64,000 nucleotides of DNA from CAMYMQ01 sp963730305 (GCA_963730305.1 CAVSRB010000007.1:310001-374000), one strand, 5' to 3'; counted from the first letter of the stretch, positions 52,733 through 62,737 are shown. Numbers and translations are program-made. Notes: generated by a model from the letters alone, not told the origin.

Positions 52733-53950
52733 TCAGGCCGCCGGCGCGTAGATGGCGTGACGCTCGGCGATGCCCTTGAGCGCGAAGTCGCCGAGATTGT
52801 CGAAGGCGCCGCCGTGCAGCGCGACGAAGGGCGCCGACACCAGCAGCGGGCGGCCGAGCTCGCGGGTCAGGCCCTCGATCCGGCTGGCCAGGTTGACCGC
52901 CGGGCCGATCACGGTGAAATCGAGCCGGTCGGGGCTGCCGACGTTGCCGTAGAACACGTCACCGAAATGAAGGGCGACGCCGCAGGCCAGCTCCGGCTTG
53001 CGCGACTCCTTCCGGTCCGCGTTGAGCGCCGCGACCGCGTCGAGGAAGACGGTCGCCGCGGTCAGCGCCCGCCGCGCCGCCCGGGGCTCGTCCTCCGGGT
53101 CGACGAAGATGGCGAGCACGGCGTCGCCGATGAACTTGAGGATCTCGCCGTCCTGGGCCTCGATCGCCGCGGCCATCGTCGCGAAATAGTCGTTGAGCAG
53201 GTCGACGATCTGATGGCCGGGCAGGATCTCGGACAGGGCGGTGAAGCCGCGCAGGTCGCAGAACCAGATCGCCGCCCGGATCGTCTCCATCGCGCCGCGC
53301 TCGATCTGGCCGTCGAGGACGCGGCGGCCGGCAACCGGGCCGACGTAGGTGTTCATCAGGGTCACCGCGAGATGACGCAGATAGCGAACCTCCATCACCG
53401 CGGCATAGGCGTCCCGGATCGCGTCGAGCACCCCGATCTCGGCGTCGGTGAAGCCGCCGGCCCGGTCGGTCGCGAAGGTCACCGCCTTGTTGCTGGCGTC
53501 CGAGAACGGGATCGGCATGACCAGATAGTCGGTCAGGCCGGCCGCGCGCAGGTCGGGCAGGATGCCGAACTCGCCCTCTTCCGGCGGTCCCTCGAGCCGG
53601 CACCGCACCGTGCGACCCTCGTCGTAGGCGAGACGCAGCGGGCTGTTCGCCAGGGCGTCCTGGACGGTTCCGTCCCGGTCGGCGCCGGGCACCACACCGA
53701 CGCGCGGTCCAGCCAGGCGGAACTCCCGGAAGCTCAGGCCCTTGCCCGCTTCCCACAGGGTCGAGAAGGAATCGACCTGGGGGTGCAGGCTGGGCACGCC
53801 GGTGGTGAAGCGGACGATCGGCAGGCCTTCGGCGCGCAGCCGCTCGACGAAGGCCTCTTCGAACGCGCCGGTCCCGGCGATATGCTTGCTCTCGTCGAGC
53901 AGCCAGTCGCGAATGGCGCGCGTCGCAGTCTCGGGGTCGGCCATGGCCAT
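52733..53950 (-). CDS. Class III adenylate/guanylate cyclase
   Basis: 405 residues. A GAF-like N-terminal region (30-200) precedes the catalytic domain (210-400): metal-binding Asp in IWFCDLRGFTALSE and FIGDAVLAIF, then FGDVFYGNVGSPDRLDFTVIGPAVNLASRIE with the transition-state Asn/Arg. It should make cAMP from ATP in response to a ligand or redox input at the N-terminus. There are no membrane segments, so it is cytoplasmic. Confidence 0.9.
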   Translation of the reverse strand: MAMADPETATRAIRDWLLDESKHIAGTGAFEEAFVERLRAEGLPIVRFTTGVPSLHPQVDSFSTLWEAGKGLSFREFRLAGPRVGVVPGADRDGTVQDALANSPLRLAYDEGRTVRCRLEGPPEEGEFGILPDLRAAGLTDYLVMPIPFSDASNKAVTFATDRAGGFTDAEIGVLDAIRDAYAAVMEVRYLRHLAVTLMNTYVGPVAGRRVLDGQIERGAMETIRAAIWFCDLRGFTALSEILPGHQIVDLLNDYFATMAAAIEAQDGEILKFIGDAVLAIFVDPEDEPRAARRALTAATVFLDAVAALNADRKESRKPELACGVALHFGDVFYGNVGSPDRLDFTVIGPAVNLASRIEGLTRELGRPLLVSAPFVALHGGAFDNLGDFALKGIAERHAIYAPAA

Positions 53951-54147
53951 GCGCCGCTCAAGCCGCCGCGGCCGGCGGCAGGGTCGTTCGCCATGGCTCG
54001 GCTTCGGTCGCCCTCATGCCCGGCAGGTTACTCCCGCCCACCCGGGCCGACAATCGCGCTGCACGGTTGCGTTCACGGCGATTGCCGCGTGGGCGCCGCG
54101 CCGATAGTTTGCTGTCGAACAATAATGACCACGACGAGGACCAACGC

Positions 54148-55077
54148 ATGAAAGCGGCGTTCATACGCGACTACGGCGGGCCCGAGCGCCTGGAGATCGG
54201 CGACTACCCGGACCCGAGCCCGGAGGCCGGAGACGTGCTGGTCGAGATCCACGCCGCCAGCGTCAACCCGATCGACTGGAAGATGCGCGAGGGCTACCTG
54301 CGCGGCGTCTTCGACTTCCCCCTGCCCCACGTGCTCGGCCGCGACCTGTCGGGCGTGGTCAGGGCGGTCGGCGCCGAGGTCACCGACGTCGCGGTCGGCG
54401 ACCTGGTCTGGGGCATGGGCAACCCGTTCCGCGACGGCAGCCATGCCGAGCTGATCGCGATCGAGGCCAAGCTGGTCGCGCCCAAGCCGGCGGCGCTGTC
54501 GCACGCGCAAGCGGCGTCGCTCGGCGTCTCGGGCATGACCGTGATCGCCGCGCTCGACCGCGCCGCGCCGGTCAAGGCGGGCGACCGGGTGCTCGTCCAC
54601 GCCGGCGCCGGCGGCGTCGGCAGCCTGGCGATCGGGCTGGCCCATCACCGCGGCGCCCACGTCATCACCACCGCCAGCGCCGGCAACGCGGAGAAGCTGA
54701 TCGAGCTCGGGGCCGACGAGGTCATCGACTACAAGAACACCGACTTCACCCGGATCGTCGGCGAGCTCGACATCGTCTTCGACACCGTCGGCGGCGACAC
54801 CCACCAGCGCTCCAAGGGCGTGCTCAAGCCCGGCGGCAAGCTCGCCTACGTCAACACCGGGCCGCTGCCCGACGGCCCCGACCGCGACGACATCGAGCTG
54901 ATCGACGTGCGCGTGCCCGGCGGCCGCGCCAACTTCGAGCGCATGGCCGAGCTGGTCGCCGAGGGTGCGATGACGCCGTGGGTCGAGACCGAGATGCCGC
55001 TCGACCAGGCGCGCGAGGCCTACGACCTCAGCCAGTCGGGCCACGCCCGCGGCAAGATCGTGCTGACGATGAAATAG
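54148..55077 (+). CDS. Zinc-independent quinone oxidoreductase-like MDR protein
   Basis: 309 residues. The GroES-like N-domain (AAFIRDYGGPERLEIGDYPDPSP) and the Rossmann domain (VLVHAGAGGVGSLAIGLAHHRGAHVITTAS) are typical of the NADPH:quinone oxidoreductase branch of medium-chain reductases; the zinc-binding Cys are missing. It may reduce quinones or enals. GACGAGGA lies upstream of ATG 54148. Confidence 0.9.
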   Translation: MKAAFIRDYGGPERLEIGDYPDPSPEAGDVLVEIHAASVNPIDWKMREGYLRGVFDFPLPHVLGRDLSGVVRAVGAEVTDVAVGDLVWGMGNPFRDGSHAELIAIEAKLVAPKPAALSHAQAASLGVSGMTVIAALDRAAPVKAGDRVLVHAGAGGVGSLAIGLAHHRGAHVITTASAGNAEKLIELGADEVIDYKNTDFTRIVGELDIVFDTVGGDTHQRSKGVLKPGGKLAYVNTGPLPDGPDRDDIELIDVRVPGGRANFERMAELVAEGAMTPWVETEMPLDQAREAYDLSQSGHARGKIVLTMK

Positions 55078-55171
55078 GGTTTCGCGCTGAGACGGCGGCT
55101 CCAGGCGCCGCGGGACCGACGAGGCGCCGACGCGGCCTGACCGCGGCCATCGCAGCCCCGGGAGCAGCGCC

Positions 55172-55298
55172 GGGCGGGTTGCAAACCCGCCCCTACGATG
55201 ATCGAGCGGGTGACGGTCTTGTCACGAGCCCGTCGACAGTCGAACGACGGGCGGAATACCAGACCAAAATCCCTAGGGGCGGGTTTCCAACCCGCCCG
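55172..55298. repeat. Two inverted copies of a GGGCGGGTT palindromic repeat
   Basis: 55172-55200 (GGGCGGGTTGCAAACCCGCCC plus CTACGATG) and 55271-55298 (CCCTAGGGGCGGGTTTCCAACCCGCCCG) are the same small dyad element in opposite orientation within the 334-bp gap at 55078-55411. No gene is convincing in that gap. Such dyads usually mark REP-type elements; nothing else was seen. Confidence 0.6.
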
Positions 55299-55411
55299 CG
55301 GCCGAAGACGGCTCAAGCGCTCGACGCATCGCAACGCGTCGACATCCAGGGTCGTTTCGTATCGGGAACCTGATCGAAAGCCCGCCCTCTTCCCGAGGGC
55401 AGTCGGCGCGG

Positions 55412-56107
55412 CTATTCCGCGGCGGCGCGCCGCTCCGGCACGCGCTCGCGGCTGAGCACCTGCATCAGCGCGTCGCGGCTGGCGTCGAGATGGGCCTTCA
55501 TCGCGGTCGCTGCCGCGGCCGAGTCGCGGTTGCGCACCGCGGCCATGATCCGCTCCTGCCCCTCGATCACCTGGCTGCGCGACTGCCACTCCTCCAGCGT
55601 CTGGCGGCGGACGTACTGCACATGGTCCTCGTACTGGGCGATCGTCTTGGCCAGGCGCTTGTTGCCCGCCATGCCGAACAGGCTGGCCCGGAACTCGCGG
55701 TCGCAGTCGGCGAACACCGCCGGGTCGGGCTCGGTCAACAGCGTCTTCTCGCGCTGGACCGCCTGGTGCATCTCGGTGACGCCCTTGTGATTGGCGCGCC
55801 GGGCGGCCTCGCTCGCGGCATAGGGCTCGAGCAGGCGCCGGATCTCGAAGATCTCCGCGATATCGCTCTCGTCGACCACCGGCACCTGGTAGCCGCCGTG
55901 CGGCAGCGCGACCAGCAGCCCCTCGCGGCTGAGCAGGCCCAGGGCCTCGCGCACCGGGGTGCGCGACACGCCCAGCGCGTTGGCGACGCCGATCTCGGTG
56001 ATCCGCTCCGCCGGGCGATACTTGCCGGCGCGCAGGGCCGAGCGGAGCTGGTCGTAGACCTGCTGGCGCAGCGACGTGGGGCGATAGACTGACTGAAATC
56101 CCTCCAT
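55412..56107 (-). CDS. GntR-family regulator (FCD/FadR subfamily)
   Basis: 231 residues. The winged helix-turn-helix QVYDQLRSALRAGKYRPAERITEIGVANALGVSRTPVREALGLL spans residues 16-59. The FCD domain has conserved acid and histidine positions (EIFEIRRLLEPYAASEAARR, MHQAVQ, FRASLFGMAGN) for metal and carboxylate ligand. It diverges from an MFS gene; two copies of TGTATACAA in between suggest self- and cross-regulation by an organic acid. Confidence 0.9.
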   Translation of the reverse strand: MEGFQSVYRPTSLRQQVYDQLRSALRAGKYRPAERITEIGVANALGVSRTPVREALGLLSREGLLVALPHGGYQVPVVDESDIAEIFEIRRLLEPYAASEAARRANHKGVTEMHQAVQREKTLLTEPDPAVFADCDREFRASLFGMAGNKRLAKTIAQYEDHVQYVRRQTLEEWQSRSQVIEGQERIMAAVRNRDSAAAATAMKAHLDASRDALMQVLSRERVPERRAAAE

Positions 56108-56120
56108 AGCGGGCGCATAC

Positions 56121-56262
56121 TGTATACAACCACCCCGGGCACAAGCCCGAAGGTCGAGATATCCACTAGAAAGTTGATTCTGTGGATAATGGGGATAAAT
56201 CGGCGGGGCGCCGGCCGGTCCCGGCGCGACCGGGAATCACCCCGCTTCGGGTGTGTATACAA
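56121..56262. promoter_or_regulatory. Two copies of a GntR-type operator, TGTATACAA
   Basis: TGTATACAA occurs at 56121-56129, 14 bp before the GntR start, and at 56254-56262, about 100 bp before the MFS start. TTGTATACA(A) is a typical FadR/FCD-subfamily binding core. One site per divergent gene fits joint repression. Confidence 0.65.
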
Positions 56263-56363
56263 TGGCGTGAATAGGTCCGTTGCGCGGCCTGAGGATTTCC
56301 CGACCGGCATTTACCATCTAGTTTATGCGCCGACCAATTCCTTCCCGGGAGCCCTCCCAGACA

Positions 56364-57581
56364 ATGACCGACGTCCCGAAGTCCTGGCACCGCCCGGTGT
56401 GGCTGCTGATCCTGTGCGGCTGCGTGATCACCGTGGTCTCGTTCGGCGCGCGCGCCGGCTTCGGCCTGTTCCTCGAGCCGATCTCGTCGGAATACGGCTG
56501 GGGCCGCGAGGTCTTCGCGCTGTCGCTCGCGATCCAGAACCTGCTGTGGGGCATGGCGTCGCCGATCGCCGGTGCGGTCGCCGACAAGTACGGGTCGGGG
56601 CGGGTGCTCGCCGGCGGCGCGGTGCTCTATGCCGGCGGCGTGGCCCTGATGGCCTATTCGAGCCAGCCGATCCTGATGCACCTGACCGCGGGCGTGATGA
56701 TCGGCTTCGGCATCGCCGCCGCGTCCTTCGCCATCGTGTTCGCCGCCTTCGGCCGCTCGGTAACCCCCGAGAAACGGTCGCTTGCGCTGGGCATCGGCAC
56801 CGCCTCGGGCTCGCTCGGCCAGTTCATCCTGGTGCCGATGGGCCAGGCCTTCATCACCGCCTACGGCTGGCACACGGCGCTGCTGCTGATCGCCGCCGTC
56901 GTGCTGCTGATCGTGCCGCTGGCCGCGGCCGTGACCGGCAAGGGCGACGACGCCGGCGCCGGCGACGACCAGACCATCCGCGAAGCCCTGATCGAGGCCC
57001 TGCGCCACCGCAGCTACGTATTGCTGGTGTTCGGCTTCTTCGTCTGCGGCTTCCACGTCGGCTTCATCCAGGTCCACCTGCCCGCCTACATCACCGACCA
57101 GAACCTGCCGGCCTACATCGGCGCCAACGCCCTCGCCCTCGTCGGGCTGTTCAACGTCGGCGGCAGCTTCCTGTCGGGCTATCTGGGCGGCCGGTTCTCC
57201 AAACGGATCACGCTGAGCGGCATCTACCTGCTGCGCGCCCTGGCGATCGCCCTGTTCGTGCTGTTCCCGATATCAGAATGGTCTGTCTATATTTTCTCGG
57301 CGGCGATCGGCGTCCTGTGGCTGTCGACCGTGCCGCTGACGTCGGGACTGGTCGCGCAGTTCTTCGGGGTCCGCTACATGGCGACGCTGTTCGGCTTCGT
57401 CTTCTTCAGCCACCAGATCGGCGCCTTCCTGGGCGTGTGGCTGGGCGGCTGGCTGTACGACGTGACCAAGTCCTACCAGGTCGTATGGTGGATCGCCGTC
57501 GGCCTCGGCATCTTCGCCGGCCTGGTGCACCTGCCGATCAGCGAGCGCCCGGTAGCCCGGCTGGCGCCACAGCAGGCATGA
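56364..57581 (+). CDS. Major facilitator superfamily transporter (oxalate/formate antiporter-like)
   Basis: 405 residues, twelve membrane segments. The start FGARAGFGLFLEPISSEYGWGREVFALSLAIQNLLWG, the A-like motif AVADKYGSGRVL and YLGGRFSKRITL place it among monocarboxylate/oxalate-type MFS carriers. Met 56364 is used; an upstream start at 56325 would add a short R/P-rich piece. It is divergent from and probably controlled by the GntR gene. The 2-oxo acid oxidoreductase downstream suggests it imports a related carboxylate. Confidence 0.9.
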   Translation: MTDVPKSWHRPVWLLILCGCVITVVSFGARAGFGLFLEPISSEYGWGREVFALSLAIQNLLWGMASPIAGAVADKYGSGRVLAGGAVLYAGGVALMAYSSQPILMHLTAGVMIGFGIAAASFAIVFAAFGRSVTPEKRSLALGIGTASGSLGQFILVPMGQAFITAYGWHTALLLIAAVVLLIVPLAAAVTGKGDDAGAGDDQTIREALIEALRHRSYVLLVFGFFVCGFHVGFIQVHLPAYITDQNLPAYIGANALALVGLFNVGGSFLSGYLGGRFSKRITLSGIYLLRALAIALFVLFPISEWSVYIFSAAIGVLWLSTVPLTSGLVAQFFGVRYMATLFGFVFFSHQIGAFLGVWLGGWLYDVTKSYQVVWWIAVGLGIFAGLVHLPISERPVARLAPQQA

Positions 57582-57662
57582 TTTGTCACCGCGGCGCCGA
57601 GCGCGCAGAATGACCGAAACCAAGCCATACTCGCCGGGTCCGACGGCGAAGGAGTCTCCCCG

Positions 57663-60600
57663 ATGCCGGACATGACCGTCTCCCTCGACGACAAGTACAC
57701 CCTCGACGACGGCGCCGTTTACATGAACGGCACCCAGGCGCTGGTCCGCCTGCTGATGATCCAGCGCGACCAGGACCGCCGCAACGGCCTCGACACGGCC
57801 GGCTACATCTCCGGCTACCGCGGCTCGCCGCTGGCGACGCTCGACCTGGAGCTGTGGCGCGCCCGCGACCACCTGGCCGAGCACGGCGTCGTGTTCCAGC
57901 CGGGCCTGAACGAGGACCTCGCGGCGACCCAGGTCTGGGGCACCCAGATGGTCAACGCCTTCCCCGGCGCCAAGCACGACGGCGTGTTCGCCGCCTGGTA
58001 CGGCAAGGCGCCCGGCGTCGACCGCTCCGGCGACGTGTTCAAGCACGGCAACCACGCCGGGTCGGCCAAGCACGGCGGCGTGCTGCTGTTCGCCGGCGAC
58101 GACCACGGCTCGAAGTCGACCTCGACGACCTTGCAGAGCGAATACGCCTTCCTCGACGCCATGATCCCGGTGCTGGTGCCGGCCGACCCGCAGGAGTTCA
58201 TCGACTTCGGCCTGTGGGGCTACGCCATGTCGCGCTACTCGGGCCTGTGGGTCGGCTTCAAGATGACCGACGCCAACATCAACACGGCGCGCACGGTCAC
58301 GCTGCCGGCGATCCGCGACCCGTTCAAGACGCCCAACCTCGAATTGCCGCCCGACGGCGTCAACACCCGATGGCCGGACGACCGGATCCCCCAGGAGGTC
58401 CGCCTCCACCAGTTCAAGATCCCGGCGGCGCTCGCCTTCGCCCGGGCCAACCCGATCGACCGGCTGGTGATGGATTCGACCCGCGCCAAGGTCGGCCTGG
58501 TCTCGGCCGGCAAGGCGTGGCTCGACCTGACCCAGGCGCTGCGCGAGCTGGGCATCGACGACGACGCGGCCGAGTCGCTGGGCCTGCGCGTCTACAAGGT
58601 CGGCATGTCCTGGCCGCTCGAGGAGCAGGGCCTGCTGCGCTTCGCCGACGGCCTCGACGAGATCGTCGTGGTCGAGGAGAAGCGCGGCTTCATCGAGGAC
58701 CAGCTCAAGGCCATCCTCTACGACAAGGTCGAGGGCAAGCGCCCGCGCGTGGTCGGCAAGACCGACGAGGACGGCGCGCCGCTCTTACCGGCGATCAAGG
58801 AGATCGACCCGCCGCGGGTCGCGCGCGTCATCGCCGAACGGCTGCTGCGCCACCACGGCGACGAGCGGCTGCGTGAGCGGCTGCAGGAGATCGAGGCGCG
58901 CGCGCCCGAAGGGCCGATGGCGCCGGTGCTCGCCCGCCTGCCCTTCTTCTGCTCTGGCTGCCCGCACAACACCTCGACCCAGATCCCCGAGGGCAGCCAC
59001 GCCATGGCCGGCATCGGCTGCCATTCGATGGCGATGTGGTACGGCCGCGCCGAGACCTTCACCCACATGGGCGGCGAGGGCGCGTCGTGGATCGGCATGG
59101 CGCCGTTCACCGAGACGCCGCACATGTTCCAGAACGTCGGCGACGGCACCTACTACCACTCGGGCATCCTCGGCATCCGCGCCGCGGTCGCCGCCAAGGT
59201 CAACATCACCTTCAAGATCCTCTACAACGACGCGGTCGCCATGACCGGCGGCCAGCCGGTCGAGGGCCAGCCGACCGTCTCGCAGATCACCCGCCAGCTC
59301 GAATCCGAGGGCGTCAGGCAGATCGTCGTCGTCTCCGACGAGCCGACCAAGTATCACTGGCGCGAGCACTTCGCCCCCGGCGTCACCTTCCGCCACCGCG
59401 ACGAGCTCGACGCCGTCCAGCGCGAGCTGCGCGAGGTGCCCGGCGTCACCGCGCTGGTCTACGACCAGACCTGCGCCGCCGAGAAGCGCCGCCGCCGCAA
59501 GCGCGGCACCTTCCCCGACCCGGCCAAGCGGGTGTTCATCAACGAGCTGGTGTGCGAGGGCTGCGGCGACTGCTCCCACGTCTCCAACTGCATCTCGGTG
59601 CAGCCGCTGGAGACCGAGTTCGGCCGCAAGCGCACGATCGACCAGTCGTCGTGCAACAAGGACTACTCCTGCATCAAGGGCTTCTGCCCGAGCTTCGTCA
59701 CCGTCGAGGGCGGCAGCCTGAAGCGCCGGGCGGCGATGGCCGAAGCCTTCGACCCGTCGATCCTGCCGGAACCGGACCACCCGTCGCTCGACGAGCCGTG
59801 GCCGCTGGTCATCACCGGCGTCGGCGGCACCGGCATCATCACCATCGGCCAGATCCTGGGCATGGCCGCCCACATCGAGGACCGGCCCAGCGTCATCTCC
59901 GACATCCTCGGCCTGGCCCAGAAGGGCGGCCCGGTGATCAGCCAGGTCACCTTCGCGGCGCACGAGGACGACCTCGCCACCGCCCAGATCGCGCCCGGCG
60001 AGGCCAAGGCGCTGATCGCCGCCGACATGGTCACCGCGACCATGCCCGACGCGCTGTCCAAGCTGTCGGCCAGCCACACCAGGGCCGTGGTCAACCTGCA
60101 CCAGGCCCAGACCGGCGCCTTCCCGCAGAACCCGGACATGGACTTCCCGGCCGAGGCCATGCGCGCCCGGCTCGACGCGCATACCGACACCGCCCACTCG
60201 ACCTACCTGCAGGCGACCCGGATCGCGCTCGCGCTGATCGGCGACACCATCGCGACCAACATGTTCCTCGCCGGCTACGCCTACCAACGCGGCATGATCC
60301 CGCTCAGCGCGGCGTCGATCGAGGAGGCGATCAAGCTCAACGGCGCCGCGGTCGACGCCAGCCTGCAGGCGTTCCGCTGGGGCCGCCGCGCGGTGACCGA
60401 GCCCGACGCGGTCAACGCCATCGTCGAGCAGGATCCGGCCATGGCGGTCCCCGACACGCCGCTGTCGCTCGACGACTGGCTGCGCCGCCGCGCCGACTTC
60501 CTGACCGACTACCAGAACAGCGCCTGGGCCGACCGCTTCATGACCCTGGTCACCGCGGTCAAGGTCGCCGAGCAGAAGGCCGTGCCCGGCTCGACCGCGC

Positions 60601-61124
60601 TGACCGAGGCCGCCGCGCGCAGCTTCTTCCGGCTGATGGCCTACAAGGACGAGTACGAGGTCGCCCGTTTATGGACAGACTCGTCTGTTCTGAACCGGAT
60701 CAAGGGCCAGTTCGAGGGGCCGATCAAGGTCAAGTTCAACCTGGCGCCGCCGCTGTTCGCGCCGCGCGACCCGGAGACCGGCAAGCTGCTCAAGCGGCCC
60801 TATGGCGCGTCGATGCTGTGGGGCTTCCGGCTGCTCAAGCGGCTCCGATTCCTGCGCGGCACGTGGCTCGATCCGTTCGGGCGAACCGCGGAACGCCGGA
60901 TGGAGCGTCAGCTGATCGCCGACTACGAGGGCCTGATGGCCGAGGTCTGCGCCGCCCTGACGGCGGACAACCACGCCCGCGCCGTCGAGCTCGCCGCCGC
61001 GGCCGAGAAGATCCGCGGCTACGGCCACATCAAGGAGGCCAGCGTCAAGACCGCGAAGGACCGGGAGGCCGAGCTGCTCGCCGCCTTCCGCCGCCCGCTC
61101 GAACCGCACCGCGCCGCCGCCTGA
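57663..61124 (+). CDS. Indolepyruvate:ferredoxin oxidoreductase, fused alpha/beta
   Basis: 1153 residues. The N-terminal pyrimidine-binding part (GYISGYRGSPLATLDLELWR) and a TPP-binding domain (DGTYYHSGILGIRAAVAAKVN with the metal-binding NDA) form the IorA part. Two [4Fe-4S] motifs lie at C-x2-C-x2-C-x5-C (LVCEGCGDCSHVSNC) near residue 630 and in the following SSCNKDYSCIKGFCP. The C-terminal gamma-like domain (ITGVGGTGIITIGQILGMAA) is the IorB part. It oxidises aryl pyruvates (from Trp, Phe, Tyr) to aryl-acetyl-CoA with ferredoxin, giving a source of phenylacetyl-CoA-type substrates. Confidence 0.94.
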   Translation: MPDMTVSLDDKYTLDDGAVYMNGTQALVRLLMIQRDQDRRNGLDTAGYISGYRGSPLATLDLELWRARDHLAEHGVVFQPGLNEDLAATQVWGTQMVNAFPGAKHDGVFAAWYGKAPGVDRSGDVFKHGNHAGSAKHGGVLLFAGDDHGSKSTSTTLQSEYAFLDAMIPVLVPADPQEFIDFGLWGYAMSRYSGLWVGFKMTDANINTARTVTLPAIRDPFKTPNLELPPDGVNTRWPDDRIPQEVRLHQFKIPAALAFARANPIDRLVMDSTRAKVGLVSAGKAWLDLTQALRELGIDDDAAESLGLRVYKVGMSWPLEEQGLLRFADGLDEIVVVEEKRGFIEDQLKAILYDKVEGKRPRVVGKTDEDGAPLLPAIKEIDPPRVARVIAERLLRHHGDERLRERLQEIEARAPEGPMAPVLARLPFFCSGCPHNTSTQIPEGSHAMAGIGCHSMAMWYGRAETFTHMGGEGASWIGMAPFTETPHMFQNVGDGTYYHSGILGIRAAVAAKVNITFKILYNDAVAMTGGQPVEGQPTVSQITRQLESEGVRQIVVVSDEPTKYHWREHFAPGVTFRHRDELDAVQRELREVPGVTALVYDQTCAAEKRRRRKRGTFPDPAKRVFINELVCEGCGDCSHVSNCISVQPLETEFGRKRTIDQSSCNKDYSCIKGFCPSFVTVEGGSLKRRAAMAEAFDPSILPEPDHPSLDEPWPLVITGVGGTGIITIGQILGMAAHIEDRPSVISDILGLAQKGGPVISQVTFAAHEDDLATAQIAPGEAKALIAADMVTATMPDALSKLSASHTRAVVNLHQAQTGAFPQNPDMDFPAEAMRARLDAHTDTAHSTYLQATRIALALIGDTIATNMFLAGYAYQRGMIPLSAASIEEAIKLNGAAVDASLQAFRWGRRAVTEPDAVNAIVEQDPAMAVPDTPLSLDDWLRRRADFLTDYQNSAWADRFMTLVTAVKVAEQKAVPGSTALTEAAARSFFRLMAYKDEYEVARLWTDSSVLNRIKGQFEGPIKVKFNLAPPLFAPRDPETGKLLKRPYGASMLWGFRLLKRLRFLRGTWLDPFGRTAERRMERQLIADYEGLMAEVCAALTADNHARAVELAAAAEKIRGYGHIKEASVKTAKDREAELLAAFRRPLEPHRAAA

Positions 61125-61251
61125 CCGGCGCCGCCGGGCACACGCGGCGGTCGACAACGGATCGCTGCGTCACCACGTATCTAATGCAGTATCGGGAGCG
61201 TATGGCCGCCGGGCGGGTCCCGTGCGGCGACAAGTGGGGTCAGGGGGACAG

Positions 61252-62613
61252 GTGAACCGCGTCGCGCTATCGCTGGTCTGCATCGCCTGCGTCGCCAACG
61301 GCGCGTGGGCCCAGGATCGTGCGCCCGTGCCGACCTCGCCCGACGTCCGCGCCCAGGCGGCCCCGGACGCCGCACCGAGCCCCGCACCGCCCGACAAGCC
61401 GCCGGCCAAGCCGGGCGAGAAGACGGGCGAAAAGCCGGGCGAAAAGCCGGTCTCGCTGCCGCGCGCCTTTGCGGCATGGCTCACCGCCTTCAAGGTCCGC
61501 GCGCACGACGCCGGGATCAGCGCCAAGACGCTCGCCGCCGCCTTCCGCAAGGTCCGCTACAACGCCAGGGTCATCGCCCTGGACAACTACCAGCCGGAAT
61601 TCGTCCACCCGGTCGGCGCCTACGTCCAGGGCCGCATCACGCCGGCGATCATCGCCAAGGGGCGCCGCCTCGCCGCCCGCCACAAGGCGCTGCTGGACAA
61701 GGTCGAGGCGACCTACGGCGTGCCCCGCGAATACCTGCTGGCGATCTGGCGGATCGAGACCGGCTACGGCAGCCAGTTCGGCGGCTTCAACGTGATCGAG
61801 GCGCTCGCCACCCTCGCCTTCCACGGCCACCGCAAGGGCTTCTGGGCCGGCGAGCTGCTCGCCGCGCTGCGCATCGTCGACCACGGCGACGTCCGCGCCG
61901 GGGCGCTGCGCGGCTCGTGGGCCGGCGCCATGGGCCACACCCAGTTCATGCCCTCGACCTATCTCAAGCGCGCGGTCGACTTCGACGGGGACGGCCGGCG
62001 CGACATCTGGACCAGCCTGGCCGACGCCTTCGGCTCGACCGCCAATTATCTGAAGCAGGCGGGCTGGCAGCCGGGCATGCCGTTCGGCATCGAGGTCCGC
62101 CTGCCCAAGGGCTTCGACTATTCGCGGGCCCATGCCGGCGTGACCGAGCCGGTCGCGGTCTGGCGCAAGGCCGGGGTGACGCAGGCCGACGGCAAGCCGC
62201 TGCCAGAGTTCAAGGGCGCCACCTCGATCGTGGTGCCGGCGGGCTACAAGGGGCCGATCTTCCTGGTCACCGCGAACTATCGCGCCCTGCTCCACTACAA
62301 CAACGCCGCGGCCTACGCGCTGACGGTCGGCATCCTCGCCGAGCGCCTGGCCGGGCGCGGCCGGGTGGTCCGGCCGTGGCCGAACAAGGACCGCCTGCTG
62401 CGCCGGGAAGAGAAGGAGGAGCTGCAGCGCCGCCTGATCGCGCTCGGCTACGATCCGGGGACCGTCGACGGCAAGGTCGGGCCGTCGACGCGCGCCGCGA
62501 TCCGCGCCTTCCAACAAAAAGTCGGCAATCCGGCCGACGGCTACGCCAATTTCGAGCTGCTGAAGCTGGTGCGCAGCAAGTCGAGCAAGAAATCATCGGC
62601 GGGGAACGAGTAA
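61252..62613 (+). CDS. MltB-type lytic murein transglycosylase with peptidoglycan-binding domain
   Basis: 453 residues. Signal peptide ending ANGAWA, a proline/lysine-rich linker (residues 30-70) and the SLT_2 catalytic domain: Glu in LAIWRIETGYGSQFGG, GAMGHTQFMPSTYLKRAVD and DIWTSLADAFGSTANYL. A C-terminal peptidoglycan-binding domain (EELQRRLIALGYDPGTVDGKVG) follows. It cleaves peptidoglycan glycan strands to 1,6-anhydro products. GTG 61252 is chosen with AGGGGGACA upstream. Confidence 0.93.
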   Translation: MNRVALSLVCIACVANGAWAQDRAPVPTSPDVRAQAAPDAAPSPAPPDKPPAKPGEKTGEKPGEKPVSLPRAFAAWLTAFKVRAHDAGISAKTLAAAFRKVRYNARVIALDNYQPEFVHPVGAYVQGRITPAIIAKGRRLAARHKALLDKVEATYGVPREYLLAIWRIETGYGSQFGGFNVIEALATLAFHGHRKGFWAGELLAALRIVDHGDVRAGALRGSWAGAMGHTQFMPSTYLKRAVDFDGDGRRDIWTSLADAFGSTANYLKQAGWQPGMPFGIEVRLPKGFDYSRAHAGVTEPVAVWRKAGVTQADGKPLPEFKGATSIVVPAGYKGPIFLVTANYRALLHYNNAAAYALTVGILAERLAGRGRVVRPWPNKDRLLRREEKEELQRRLIALGYDPGTVDGKVGPSTRAAIRAFQQKVGNPADGYANFELLKLVRSKSSKKSSAGNE

Positions 62614-62684
62614 CGGCCGCCATGGCAAGAAAGCATCAACCACTCTTCTTCTATTTGTGGCTGTACAACGCACACTATCTTGAT

Positions 62685-62702
62685 AGAATCCATTTGGATT
62701 CT
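62685..62702. promoter_or_regulatory. Palindrome upstream of second transglycosylase
   Basis: AGAATCCATTTGGATTCT is a perfect 8-bp inverted repeat with a TT centre, 35 bp before the start of the next gene. It could be an operator or a weak hairpin; no T-run follows, so it is not a standard terminator. Confidence 0.4.
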
Positions 62703-62737
62703 CTGTGTGCCGGGGGTCATGACACGGGGACGTCATC

